A stretch of DNA of 64,000 nt. It comes from Xanthocytophaga agilis (GTDB lineage: Bacteria > Bacteroidota > Bacteroidia > Cytophagales > 172606-1). The stretch spans positions 169,635 through 233,634 of the forward strand of contig NZ_JASJOU010000016.1 of assembly GCF_030068605.1 (NCBI RefSeq). The letters are read 5' to 3'. The position numbers were made by a program, and so were the translations under genes. Of the stretch, positions 8,021 to 16,521 are shown one piece after another. The notes below the pieces were generated by a model. It was not told the DNA's origin. It saw only the letters and a list, made by a program, of their open reading frames with translations, and searched no databases. How positions within the stretch are numbered: the stretch's first letter is position 1; every line of letters begins with the position of its first letter.

Positions 8021-8045
8021 AATATTTGGGCATTTATTACCTTTG
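8013..8045 (+). promoter_or_regulatory. Rightward promoter of the HTH gene
   Basis: TTTG (8013-8016), a 21-bp spacer and TACCTTTG (8038-8045), the exact TAnnTTTG consensus, 12 bp before the ATG at 8057. The transcript would be nearly leaderless. The spacing equals that of the divergent promoter. Confidence 0.62.
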
Positions 8046-8056
8046 ATTAAAAATCA

Positions 8057-8299
8057 ATGGCAAACGTGGATTTAGATAAACGATTAGAAATACTAGGACA
8101 AAAACTTGAAGAGTTTGGGATCTCTTACGACCGATTAGCACAATATTCAGGCAGGAGTAAGACCAGCATCTCAAAGATGTTTGGTAAAAATGACACCAAA
8201 AGATACAGGACAGAGGGGAATGTGGAAGCTGCAGAACAAGGATTCGAAAAGATAATTGAAGAGCTACGACAAAAGATTTGTGGTAAAGCTTCCTTATGA
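8057..8299 (+). CDS. HTH (XRE-like) regulator of the element
   Basis: 80 residues. A helix-turn-helix is visible at about 22-50 (ISYDRLAQYSGRSKTSISKM), of the lambda-repressor/XRE type, followed by a charged helical tail (EQGFEKIIEELRQKI) that could dimerise. It lacks a peptidase-like C-terminal domain, so induction would not be by RecA-style self-cleavage. Faces a divergent operon across three inverted-repeat operators. Likely the repressor or Cro-type switch protein of the element. A terminator follows it. Confidence 0.78.
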   Translation: MANVDLDKRLEILGQKLEEFGISYDRLAQYSGRSKTSISKMFGKNDTKRYRTEGNVEAAEQGFEKIIEELRQKICGKASL

Positions 8300-8335
8300 G
8301 CCATATATCATAAATTTTCAATAGTTATATAGCAA

Positions 8336-8364
8336 AATCCCCGTCTTAGTGATGGGGATTTTTA
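8336..8364 (+). terminator. Terminator after the HTH gene
   Basis: Stem AATCCCC (8336-8342) with GGGGATT (8354-8360), then T residues, 37 bp after the HTH stop. Confidence 0.7.
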
Positions 8365-8471
8365 CTTTTATAGCCTATATAAACTTTTCTCAAAGACTTA
8401 TATAACAGATAAAGAGACAACCTGGTAATGTACAGGTTTAGCAAATAAGTTTTACAGACCTTAGAAAATAC

Positions 8472-8507
8472 GGGAAAAATACCCTTAAAAAAGGGGGAAA
8501 ATACCCC
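8472..8507. repeat. Paired GGGAAAATACCC-type repeats in a 417-bp gap
   Basis: Two near-identical units, GGGAAAAATACCC (8472-8484) and GGGGGAAAATACCCC (8493-8507), stand 21 bp apart, and AATACC/GGTATT pairing continues to 8518. They lie between the HTH terminator and the nuclease gene at 8717. They could be regulatory or replication iterons. The rest of 8300-8716 shows no gene. Confidence 0.4.
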
Positions 8508-8716
8508 ATTCGTGGTATTGTATACTTATTTGGCTTTACAGATATTGCATTTCACTGAACTTTAACTGTAGTTTTTTTATATAAACTATCGCTTAACAAC
8601 TTTTTCAGAAGGCGAATAAGCTTTCATTCTACCTTACAAACACCTGAATTCCTTTCTTTCAATAGCAGCCTATTGATTACACAACAATCGTATACATCTA
8701 ATCCCATTCTTGTTTC

Positions 8717-9811
8717 ATGAGTGATTTTATTGACCTGATCAAAGTGATCGGAGAAAAGGTGTCTCGTCTCAAAGACCAGATTCAAACCGAAGAGGCAACC
8801 AAAAATGCATTTATTATGCCCTTCATTTCTGCATTAGGGTATGATGTATTTAATCCAATGGAAGTGGTCCCAGAGTTTGTAGCAGATATTGGTATTAAAA
8901 AAGGAGAGAAAGTGGATTATTGTATCTTCAAAGATGGGACACCAGTCCTGATTGTAGAGTGTAAATGGCACGGAGAAAAGCTAGATGTACACAACTCACA
9001 GTTACACCGATACTTTCATGTAACCAAGACTCGCTTTGCCATGCTCACCAATGGCATTATCTACCGTTTCTATACTGATTTGGAAGAACCTAATAAGATG
9101 GATGAAAGTCCTTTTCTGGAATTCAATATTACAGATCTGAGAGAAAGTGTAATCAGTGAGTTAAAGAAATTTCACAAATCAGTTTTTAATGTAGAGGAGA
9201 TCTTAAGTTCTGCCAGTGAGTTAAAGTATTCACGGGAAATTCGTAGTATCCTTTCCAGTCAATTGGTTTCCCCTTCTGAGCCATTTGTTAAATACTTTGC
9301 GTCTCAGGTATATAATGGACGTCTGACACCTAAAGTGATTGACCAGTTCAGTTCCATTGTCCGTAAAACATTTGCTCAGCTAATCAATGATAGTATCAAT
9401 GAACGATTGAAGAATGCATTGACTACAGAGGCAACCCAACCTACGATAGAAAGGCCTGTAGCTCAACCTCAACCAGAAGAACAGCCTATTGTAGATGACA
9501 AAGTGAATAAGGTAATTACCACACAGGAAGAGATTGAAGCCTTTTTTGTGGTAAAGTCTATTCTTAGAGGCAGCGTACGAAGCCAGCGTATTACCTATCG
9601 TGATGCCCAGAGTTACTTTGCAATCTTTATGGATGACAATAACCGTCGTCCTGTGTGTCGTCTATATCTGGAAGGGAAGAAATATATCGGACTATTTGAT
9701 GGAGAAAAGAAAGAGAACCGGCTTCCTATTGATACACTGGAAGATATTTACACATACTCATCCCAGTTAACAGAAGCAGCTCTGAGATATCCGGATGATG
9801 TGAAGAACTGA
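8717..9811 (+). CDS. Stand-alone nuclease with HsdR N-terminal domain
   Basis: 364 residues. Residues about 20-130 match the N-terminal PD-(D/E)xK domain of type I restriction HsdR subunits, with EEATKNAFIMPFISALGYDV (25-44), D67 in KVDY, and E81-x-K83 in VECKW. It lacks the helicase motor of HsdR and no HsdM or HsdS is encoded nearby. Residues 235-255 are a Pro/Gln/Glu linker (ERPVAQPQPEEQP). Residues 265-355 form a separate mixed domain of unknown role, perhaps for DNA or partner recognition. Such short proteins occur in prophages and defence regions. Likely DNA cleavage, target unknown. Single gene with no signal or membrane segment. Confidence 0.78.
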   Translation: MSDFIDLIKVIGEKVSRLKDQIQTEEATKNAFIMPFISALGYDVFNPMEVVPEFVADIGIKKGEKVDYCIFKDGTPVLIVECKWHGEKLDVHNSQLHRYFHVTKTRFAMLTNGIIYRFYTDLEEPNKMDESPFLEFNITDLRESVISELKKFHKSVFNVEEILSSASELKYSREIRSILSSQLVSPSEPFVKYFASQVYNGRLTPKVIDQFSSIVRKTFAQLINDSINERLKNALTTEATQPTIERPVAQPQPEEQPIVDDKVNKVITTQEEIEAFFVVKSILRGSVRSQRITYRDAQSYFAIFMDDNNRRPVCRLYLEGKKYIGLFDGEKKENRLPIDTLEDIYTYSSQLTEAALRYPDDVKN

Positions 9812-9960
9812 TTTTTCATAAAAACGAAGCCTCAATAATAAATTGGGGTTTTATGATCTTAAAACAAGTCCATTTTTCATAGAGATACACTATTTGAGAT
9901 ATTAACAGAATCTTCATCATTTCATACATTACCAGGACACTCAGAACTTAATTCCTCTTT

Positions 9961-10377
9961 ATGAAATACCTAGTACTCTTCTTTATTTTTACACCTCTAT
10001 TTTCATTCGCACAAAATAAAGGAGATAATCAAATTACTGTTACTACTTCACTCATTGGAGATGAGTTGTATAAGAAGATTGGACAGGATTTACTAGATAA
10101 AGGCTATACCATTGAAAAGTCTGACAAAGAACTAGGTTATATTATAACTAACTTCAAACCGGTTTTTGGTGATAGAAGTCTTAAAATCATTGTGAAGTTA
10201 CGTGATAACAAAGTTATGCTTAGTGGTCTAATGGGAGTAGGTGATAAGCCAACTGAAGCTAATGGCATTGTGATCATTTATAATCCAAGTGGGATGCTAA
10301 TTTTCCGCAAGGTTTGGCCTTACCTGGAAGAGATTGCTAAAGAGATAGGAGGAGAGATATCATATACAAAAACTTAG
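9961..10377 (+). CDS. Small secreted hypothetical protein, 138 aa
   Basis: Residues 1-17 are a signal peptide (MKYLVLFFIFTPLFSFA, cleavage before QN). The mature 120 residues look like one alpha/beta domain (EKSDKELGYIITNF, VKLRDNKVMLSGL). It lies between the nuclease and the Pycsar-like operon in the same direction, with gaps of about 150 bp on both sides. No family is recognised. It is unusual for cargo of a phage-like element to be exported; it could be a surface or periplasmic exclusion factor. Confidence 0.65.
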   Translation: MKYLVLFFIFTPLFSFAQNKGDNQITVTTSLIGDELYKKIGQDLLDKGYTIEKSDKELGYIITNFKPVFGDRSLKIIVKLRDNKVMLSGLMGVGDKPTEANGIVIIYNPSGMLIFRKVWPYLEEIAKEIGGEISYTKT

Positions 10378-10537
10378 GCTTCCTCCTTTTACATTAATTA
10401 TGTACTTTCTGAATACGACTTACAGCGACCTACACTAGACTAAATCAGAAGTTGACAGAGAAAATATCCATTTGTAGATATTCTATTGCTAGAATGTTAT
10501 TTTGAAGCTTACACATATATAATTTCCTCTTAAACAT

Positions 10538-11311
10538 ATGCCGAACTTACTACAGATTAAAGACTTACGTGAAAAATATAAATCAAATAAGGATGTTTCT
10601 GATAAGTCAATAAAACTTCTTACAGAAAGCTTTAATTCTCGGCCTTCTGATATAAAAGCGTATTTCCAACAACAAAGTGTGGATCCAAAAATTATTCAAT
10701 ACTTTGAGAATCAGAAATCTTCCGATGTCGTCCTTTTGTTCATAGACATTACTGACTTTTCAAAAAAATGTCTAAAAATGAATGCTGTTACCTTATCAAG
10801 GTATTTGGATGACTATTATGATATAGTTATACCTATTATTTATAGCCACGGAGGTGAGGTAGAGAAAATTATTGGAGACGGAATAGTTTGCCTTTTTGGA
10901 GAACCATTTCTTACAGGTGCTCAATCAACTTTTTTTCAAAATTCTGAATCTTGTGCTAAAGACATAATTGCAGAACTAAAAGATACAGATAAGGAGGTAA
11001 AAATAGCACTACATGAAGGTACAATAATGTACTATAAAAATAAAACTCAAAACTATCCGGAATATACTATGATTGGGCAGCCTTTAACGGAGCTTTTTCG
11101 ACTTGAAAGTGAATCGCAAAATAACGCTATAAATTTTTATTCTCCTACTTCTTATGATAATATGCACTGTACTAGTGGGTTAAATGCACACCCCGGAACT
11201 AATATCACAACCGCATTTTCTAGTTGGAATAAATCTAATCCAATCTCAATAACTTTGAAGGGAGTAACCTATAGTCTTATGAAGACACTGACATGTACAA
11301 GCAAAATATAA
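10538..11311 (+). CDS. Class III nucleotide cyclase-like protein, first of a pair
   Basis: 257 residues. Residues 63-190 form a class III cyclase catalytic domain: metal aspartates D70 (LFIDITDFS) and D114 (EKIIGDGIVCLF), and the substrate lysine position K110. T177 is at the base-selecting position, as in class IIIb adenylyl cyclases. The transition-state arginine is R188 (LFRLE), but the partner Asn is T184, a departure from the canonical residue. There is a helical N-terminal region (1-60) and no recognisable sensor domain after the cyclase. It starts a three-gene operon, 12 bp before the PycC-like gene. May be an active cyclase, a regulatory pseudo-subunit or a heterodimer partner. Confidence 0.72.
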   Translation: MPNLLQIKDLREKYKSNKDVSDKSIKLLTESFNSRPSDIKAYFQQQSVDPKIIQYFENQKSSDVVLLFIDITDFSKKCLKMNAVTLSRYLDDYYDIVIPIIYSHGGEVEKIIGDGIVCLFGEPFLTGAQSTFFQNSESCAKDIIAELKDTDKEVKIALHEGTIMYYKNKTQNYPEYTMIGQPLTELFRLESESQNNAINFYSPTSYDNMHCTSGLNAHPGTNITTAFSSWNKSNPISITLKGVTYSLMKTLTCTSKI

Positions 11312-11323
11312 GTATTACATTAG

Positions 11324-12295
11324 ATGGACCTGCAAACACTTCAAGACATTAGCGATAATATTAAAGATGTATTTGATACACAGTTCGAATATTCAAATAC
11401 TAACCTGGTTCCTAATTATGAAGATACTAACTTAACATATGAAAGAGGACAAATTAAAAAAGGCAAAAGAATTAAAACATGTGTTTTATATATTGATATA
11501 AGAAACTCAGTTAATTTAAGTAAAGAGTCTCCTCGGGAATTTATAGGCCAACTATATACCGGCTTTGTGAAAGCAATGCTATTAGTTGCGGATTATCATG
11601 GAGGATATGTAAGAAATATTATTGGTGATAGAGTAATGGTTGTTTTCCCAACTTATGATTGCTGTACAAGTGCGATTGAATGTGCAATATCTATGAATAC
11701 GGTTGCGCATCATATTATTGCTGTTCATGCCGGAGTGAGAACATTTAAGTGTGGTATTGGTATTGATTATGGGATGATGCGTGTATTAAAAACAGGGATT
11801 GTAAAACAAGGAAAAGATAGGACTTCATATAAGAACTTAGTATGGACAGGAAGAGCAGCTAACATTGCTTCTCGACTAACAGATCTCGCAAATAAAGCGA
11901 TTCAACAAATAACCTATAAAGTTAGATATCAACCTCCTAGAAGAAGAAAGCTTATTAGATTCACCCCAAGTAGCCCTCTTTATTATATCCCATCCCCTGT
12001 AGAAGAAGAATATACACCTGAAAGTTTCTCTCAACAAATTGGTTGGACAGAACAATCAGGCTTACAATTTTCTAAAGGCACCATATTAAACATAACAAAG
12101 ATTGAAAAAGAAATCTCTTACAAACCGATACTAATTACGGGTTCCGTTTTCAGTGGATTAGTTGAAGAAAACGCTGAGCATGAATCTATTGCCAAAGGGT
12201 TCTGGGAAGAACAAAAAATAGGAGTTAAAGACTACGATGGCAAAGTATATGGCTGCAATCTGACATGGAAGTCAGCAAATAAAATTCAATATTAA
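11324..12295 (+). CDS. PycC-like pyrimidine cyclase of a Pycsar-type system
   Basis: 323 residues. The class III cyclase core lies at 50-190: metal aspartates D58 (LYIDIRNSV) and D102 (IIGDRVMVVF), transition-state N180 and R184 (WTGRAANIASRL). The purine-selecting Lys and Asp are replaced (N98, V173), in agreement with a pyrimidine cyclase. The C-terminal 100 residues, ending near YDGKVYGCNLTW, fit the sensor-like tail of PycC proteins. Known PycC enzymes make cCMP or cUMP upon phage infection. The gene for a membrane effector of the Pycsar family follows 17 bp later. Preceded by a second cyclase gene, which is not usual. Confidence 0.82.
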   Translation: MDLQTLQDISDNIKDVFDTQFEYSNTNLVPNYEDTNLTYERGQIKKGKRIKTCVLYIDIRNSVNLSKESPREFIGQLYTGFVKAMLLVADYHGGYVRNIIGDRVMVVFPTYDCCTSAIECAISMNTVAHHIIAVHAGVRTFKCGIGIDYGMMRVLKTGIVKQGKDRTSYKNLVWTGRAANIASRLTDLANKAIQQITYKVRYQPPRRRKLIRFTPSSPLYYIPSPVEEEYTPESFSQQIGWTEQSGLQFSKGTILNITKIEKEISYKPILITGSVFSGLVEENAEHESIAKGFWEEQKIGVKDYDGKVYGCNLTWKSANKIQY

Positions 12296-12312
12296 CTTAA
12301 TAGAAGAACAAC

Positions 12313-12852
12313 ATGGAAGAACGATTAAGATATATTTTTGGTAATGTAAATGATTGGCTAAAGTTTGCTGAAACTAAGAATGGTGCACTAATTACTCTCA
12401 ATGGCGCTTGTATATTTGGTATATTTCAAATAGAAAACTGGGGCAATATAAGTGATAACTTTGAGTTATGGACCAAATGGTTATTTGTGTCAAGCCTTGC
12501 CATAAGCACTGGGCTTGCCTTATTCTCATTTATGCCCTATACACGATCATTAAATGCTCAAAGCAAGTTAAATTCCGACAATCCATTAGATTTCAAATCG
12601 CTTAATTTTTATTTCTTTGGTCATATAAAATTTTTTGACGATAAAACATTTTTAGAGGTTCTATATAAGGATACAAACACAAGCATTCCAAATCTATATC
12701 CAAAAACAGAAGAGTTTCTTGCAAGACAAATAATAGTTAATGCTCGAATTGCATCCAAAAAATATGGATATTTTGCATGGGCAATTAAATTTTGTGTACT
12801 AGGAATTGCAGCAACTTGCTTATTTGTATTAGGTAAAATCATCTTTGGTTAG
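12313..12852 (+). CDS. Pycsar membrane effector (PycTM-like, DUF5706 type)
   Basis: 179 residues. Membrane segments at about 25-42, 55-77 and 155-178. Family marks: ETKNGALITLNGA (20-32), YFFGHI (100-105) and QIIVNARIASKKYGYFAWA (139-157), which match the effector family found next to pyrimidine cyclases. Known PycTM proteins are opened by cCMP or cUMP and disrupt the inner membrane, stopping phage growth by killing or stalling the cell. Last gene of the operon with the two cyclases. Confidence 0.85.
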   Translation: MEERLRYIFGNVNDWLKFAETKNGALITLNGACIFGIFQIENWGNISDNFELWTKWLFVSSLAISTGLALFSFMPYTRSLNAQSKLNSDNPLDFKSLNFYFFGHIKFFDDKTFLEVLYKDTNTSIPNLYPKTEEFLARQIIVNARIASKKYGYFAWAIKFCVLGIAATCLFVLGKIIFG

Positions 12853-13040
12853 ATATAGAATTATACAATTCAGTTAGTTCACAATAGATTATAAATATTT
12901 GTACAAACTAGCAAAGGCGCATTTGTTTAAAAGAAATTACAAGATATAACCATTGGTTATAGTACAATAATTTGGGAGAAGGGAGAGTACACACATATGA
13001 GATTGCTCTTGTGCAAGAGGCAATTAGAAAGAACACAATA

Positions 13041-13075
13041 GGAAAAGATCTGGCAATCTGCCAGACCCTTTCCTC
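13041..13075. terminator. Long hairpin between convergent Pycsar and tape-measure genes
   Basis: The arms TCTGGCA/TGCCAGA (13049-13055 and 13059-13065) extend, after a small mismatch, into GGAAA/TTTCC. It lies in the convergent gap 12853-13112, which otherwise holds only a 15-bp palindrome at 12946-12960. T runs are weak. Confidence 0.45.
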
Positions 13076-13112
13076 TGACACTCATATATAGATTGTAAAA
13101 GCTGAGGAGGTA

Positions 13113-15536
13113 TTATCCTCCTGTTTTATTGATTTTCCCTGTTGACTTGTTAATATAACCTACCAGTGCACCTCCTTCATCTGCAATCACTAACCTACCT
13201 GAGATAAATAGGTTTTCAATAGTTGAACCAATGGGTGTAACATTGGCATTTGTTCTTACTTCCTGTGTTCTTATAGCACTTGCAGTACTCCCACCAGAAG
13301 AAGATAAACCCGATTGTATAGATGCACTACTAGCACTCCCGCTACCAATACCACTCCCCATATTAGAAACGGCCCCTTTTACGTAAGCTCCCAACGCTAC
13401 TAATGCAGTACCAGCTGCGATGGCTACATAAGGGTTTAGTGATTGTAAGCCTATCTTTATGCCTAACATTGCCACTCCAAATCCAATTGTTAACTTACCT
13501 AGTTGCTGTGCCAAATCACCAACACTAGAAAGTAAAGCTTTTCCAAAGCCGTCAAACCCGTCTAATCCTGCTATAGTTGCGCCTAATGCATCCCCAAAAG
13601 AAGCAATTGTATCTGTAGCAAATGCTTCGAGTGCTTGTTTCACACTTACTGAAAAAGCTTGTACAGTATCGGCATTACCCATCAGGTTTTCATTGAATGA
13701 CTTTAGATAAGGTTCGGTTTCTATAATAGTTTTTTGGATGTTTTCACCCATTTTTGCGTAAACAGGTGAAATAACATCATCAGGTGCTTTAAAGGTTGTG
13801 TTGAAATAAGAGGTATCCAGTGTTGCAACTCCTGACTGATTCATATTTATACCTTTTGAACTCAAAGGAGTAACTGCTGTGGCTTTCAGACTTTTCAAGG
13901 CTGCAGCACCTAACGTATTATACTGACCAATCAACTTTTGTATGATAGTCGATTGAGGCTTTAAGCCCAACTCTATCAGGTTGACTATGCCTTTTTCAAG
14001 TATTCCTACCTTTTCCCCAATTACATCATAGGTACTACCAAAAGCCTGTGCTTTTAAATCGGTATCGGATAAATCTTTATTTAATGCTTTTAACGCATCT
14101 GCAATCTTTTGATTAGACTCACTGAGTAATGCAGCCGCTTTATTTCCGGACTCTTGAAGGCTTGCGTTTCTTTCTGCCAGGATCTTATCGATCGCTCGCA
14201 TTTGTCCGTTTAATTGAGCCGCGACTGATCTGGCGGCGTCCTGATCAGTTCCAGATCCGGAACGTAAGATATCAAACTGAGACTGCCGGAACTCTTTACT
14301 CAGTTTATCCCGTATCTCTTTCAGCTTGTCTGATGCGGTTTTCTGGTATTTCTCCAAACTCACAGTAAAGGCTTTCATAGCTTCTTCACTCAGTTGTTGA
14401 TTCTGTACAGCTTTTCCTGGATCTTCAGTTGAGGAGGCCACTATTACACCCCCTATAATAGCGGCAGGAATGGCAATTTTACCCAGGATACCCCAGGCGC
14501 CGTTTGCAGCTGTCTGAAGCGTAGTAAGGCCTGTAATAAGTGTAGGTATAGCTTTTGTGATGGCACCAATACCATACAAAACCGGACCTGTCGCTGCTGC
14601 AATACCACCCATTACCAAAATAGTTTTTTGGGCTTCTGGTGTTAGTTGTGAAAAAGAAACTGCCAGCTCTTCAATCCATTTACCCAAAGCCTCTGTTTTA
14701 CCCTGTATATCAAAGTTTTTATTGATAGAATCTCCCACTTTCGCCAAAGACTTATCAATCGTAGCGGATAGGTTGGTAAATGAGGTACCTAAGGATGTTG
14801 CGGCTCTGGGACCTTGTGAGAGTGCACCTATAATAGCATCGGTTATCTGCTTACTACTAACCCCTATTTTGCGCAAATCTTCCGCACGTGCAGAGCCGAA
14901 GGTATCCTTCAATATCTTATTCACTTGTGGCAAAGCATCTTTGATAATATTCAAATCTTCACCAAGAGGTAAATCAGTATTGGCTAGTTGCTGAAAGCCA
15001 TAGATCACTCGCTCTAATTCCTGATTTCCTCCTCCAACCAAAGCATTGGCATTTGCCAGTTCAGTAATCCACTTGCGAGCATCTTCAGCAGATTTACCAA
15101 TCGCTTGCAGGTTGATGGATGCTTTTACTGCCTGATTCAGTGACAAGCCTGGTAATTTGGATGCAGCTTCGAGTTTTTTAAATTCTTCTTCTCCAGCTTC
15201 AGCAGATTTTGAAGCAGAAATCAATCCCTTTTTCAGTTGGTCTAACTTTGCATAGGAATTAACTGAAGCAGTAGCCAATCCTGCCAGTGGCAAACTAACA
15301 CCAACAGTCAACGCTTTACCAGCACTCTGCATAGTGTCAGCCAGTCTTCCAAAGCCTTGACTCCACTTAGCATTAAACTTATCCAGATCCTGATAGTTAC
15401 GGGCCAGATTAGTATTCACACTGGCTGAAAATCCTCTCAATGCATCCTGGCTTTTTTTGATAGCAGACTCAAATTGTTGTGAATCTCCTGATATCTTTAC
15501 TGAAAGCGCCGCTAAAAGTTCATTTACTCCTGCCAT
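13113..15536 (-). CDS. Phage tail tape-measure protein
   Basis: 807 residues, rich in Ala, Ser, Lys and Gln with long helices. The N-terminal region AALSVKISGDSQQFESAIKK followed by FSASVNTNLARNYQDLDKF and KALTVGVSLPLAGLATA is typical of TP901-like tape measures. Hydrophobic stretches at about 305-365 and 675-735 are the usual membrane-inserting parts. In phages it sets tail length and helps DNA entry. Its ATG is 1 bp from the stop of the upstream gene. No tail tube, sheath, baseplate or head gene is recognised beside it, so either a tail-interfering satellite gene or a remnant is possible. Confidence 0.88.
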   Translation of the reverse strand: MAGVNELLAALSVKISGDSQQFESAIKKSQDALRGFSASVNTNLARNYQDLDKFNAKWSQGFGRLADTMQSAGKALTVGVSLPLAGLATASVNSYAKLDQLKKGLISASKSAEAGEEEFKKLEAASKLPGLSLNQAVKASINLQAIGKSAEDARKWITELANANALVGGGNQELERVIYGFQQLANTDLPLGEDLNIIKDALPQVNKILKDTFGSARAEDLRKIGVSSKQITDAIIGALSQGPRAATSLGTSFTNLSATIDKSLAKVGDSINKNFDIQGKTEALGKWIEELAVSFSQLTPEAQKTILVMGGIAAATGPVLYGIGAITKAIPTLITGLTTLQTAANGAWGILGKIAIPAAIIGGVIVASSTEDPGKAVQNQQLSEEAMKAFTVSLEKYQKTASDKLKEIRDKLSKEFRQSQFDILRSGSGTDQDAARSVAAQLNGQMRAIDKILAERNASLQESGNKAAALLSESNQKIADALKALNKDLSDTDLKAQAFGSTYDVIGEKVGILEKGIVNLIELGLKPQSTIIQKLIGQYNTLGAAALKSLKATAVTPLSSKGINMNQSGVATLDTSYFNTTFKAPDDVISPVYAKMGENIQKTIIETEPYLKSFNENLMGNADTVQAFSVSVKQALEAFATDTIASFGDALGATIAGLDGFDGFGKALLSSVGDLAQQLGKLTIGFGVAMLGIKIGLQSLNPYVAIAAGTALVALGAYVKGAVSNMGSGIGSGSASSASIQSGLSSSGGSTASAIRTQEVRTNANVTPIGSTIENLFISGRLVIADEGGALVGYINKSTGKINKTGG

Positions 15537-15537
15537 A

Positions 15538-15987
15538 TCAATTTAAGTTATAGTGTTCACTCATAAATGTGGGATCATTGTAATACTGTCGGATAAACTG
15601 GATAGCAGTATGCATCCATCTGTAAAATACAGCAGGCTCGTTTCGGATGGCATAATAAGCCGCTCGTTTAAATAATCCATAGTAATACTCATCTGGATTC
15701 TCGATTGTCTTGAGTGCCCATAAGCAGGAGTCTATTGTCTTTTGGAAACGAATACAAGCCTGATGTACATCATCTGTATCGGTCCACCATTGAAAATCAT
15801 CCCATATCTGTTTGGCATCCTGCAAATCTTTCACCTTTCCCTTTAACATCTCATCTACAGTCACATAGCTTACAAAGCTATCGTACTGTTCAACACTAAG
15901 GTTACTTGCCACCAAAAGGGTATTCTTACCCATGTGTGCAAAAGATTTTTTCTTTGGATCATATAAAAGCCTCATTGTCTTACTCAT
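15538..15987 (-). CDS. Hypothetical protein upstream of tape measure, 149 aa
   Basis: Starts MSKTMRLLYDPKKKS. Acidic, rich in Trp and Tyr, helical in its second half (HTAIQFIRQYYNDP). Stop and tape-measure start are nearly adjacent (TGA, T, ATG). In tailed phages this position is often taken by tail assembly chaperones, but the sequence offers no direct sign of that. Confidence 0.6.
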   Translation of the reverse strand: MSKTMRLLYDPKKKSFAHMGKNTLLVASNLSVEQYDSFVSYVTVDEMLKGKVKDLQDAKQIWDDFQWWTDTDDVHQACIRFQKTIDSCLWALKTIENPDEYYYGLFKRAAYYAIRNEPAVFYRWMHTAIQFIRQYYNDPTFMSEHYNLN

Positions 15988-15997
15988 TTAATGATGT

Positions 15998-16417
15998 TTA
16001 GTGATCTCTTCCATACAATAGATCTTCAAAAGGGTCTCTCTCATCAGATGGCTTTGCAACACCAATTTTCTGCATAGTTTGTGGACTAATTAGAAGTTGT
16101 GTAGCAAACCCGCGTACAGTCCCTGCCAGAATATTCATCCGATTTAGATTTCGTGTATCTGACAGATCTGATTGTAGAGCTGTTAGGTAGGCATCTTGCG
16201 CCAGTATCAATGCCTCTACCATCCATAGGTTATGCATGTAGAGAAGGCCTTGCTCAATAAGAAATTCACAGATGCTTTGCCACATCAAATGGTGAATTTT
16301 GGGAATAGTGGCAACAGGCGTAGGAACCTGTCCAATAATCCCTGTACCTTCTAACTGTGGACGTTCCCTATCTGGCCTGTATGTCCCTCTAGCTATCTTT
16401 AATTCTTTGTTTTTCAT
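15998..16417 (-). CDS. Hypothetical protein, 139 aa
   Basis: ATG 16417. A basic N-terminus (KNKELKIARGTYRPDRERPQ), then a helical region (LIEQGLLYMHNLWMVEALIL). It resembles small packaging-related phage proteins in length and basic start, but no family can be assigned. It stands 10 bp before the next gene of the minus-strand block. Confidence 0.55.
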   Translation of the reverse strand: MKNKELKIARGTYRPDRERPQLEGTGIIGQVPTPVATIPKIHHLMWQSICEFLIEQGLLYMHNLWMVEALILAQDAYLTALQSDLSDTRNLNRMNILAGTVRGFATQLLISPQTMQKIGVAKPSDERDPFEDLLYGRDH

Positions 16418-16521
16418 ATAGTTGAATTCATTTTTAAGATGTATTTTACTTTGATCCCCTCCCCCTGAATTTTTGACAGGGAAAATCTGTGACTGGGGCT
16501 CCGGTGTTGTACTAACTCATT

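Noticed and set aside
12946..12960. Palindrome ATAACCATTGGTTAT
   Set aside because: Single 15-bp copy in a convergent gap; no neighbour to regulate.
13459..14994. Several open frames on the plus strand opposite the tape-measure gene
   Set aside because: They are antisense to a clear long gene and have no recognisable content.
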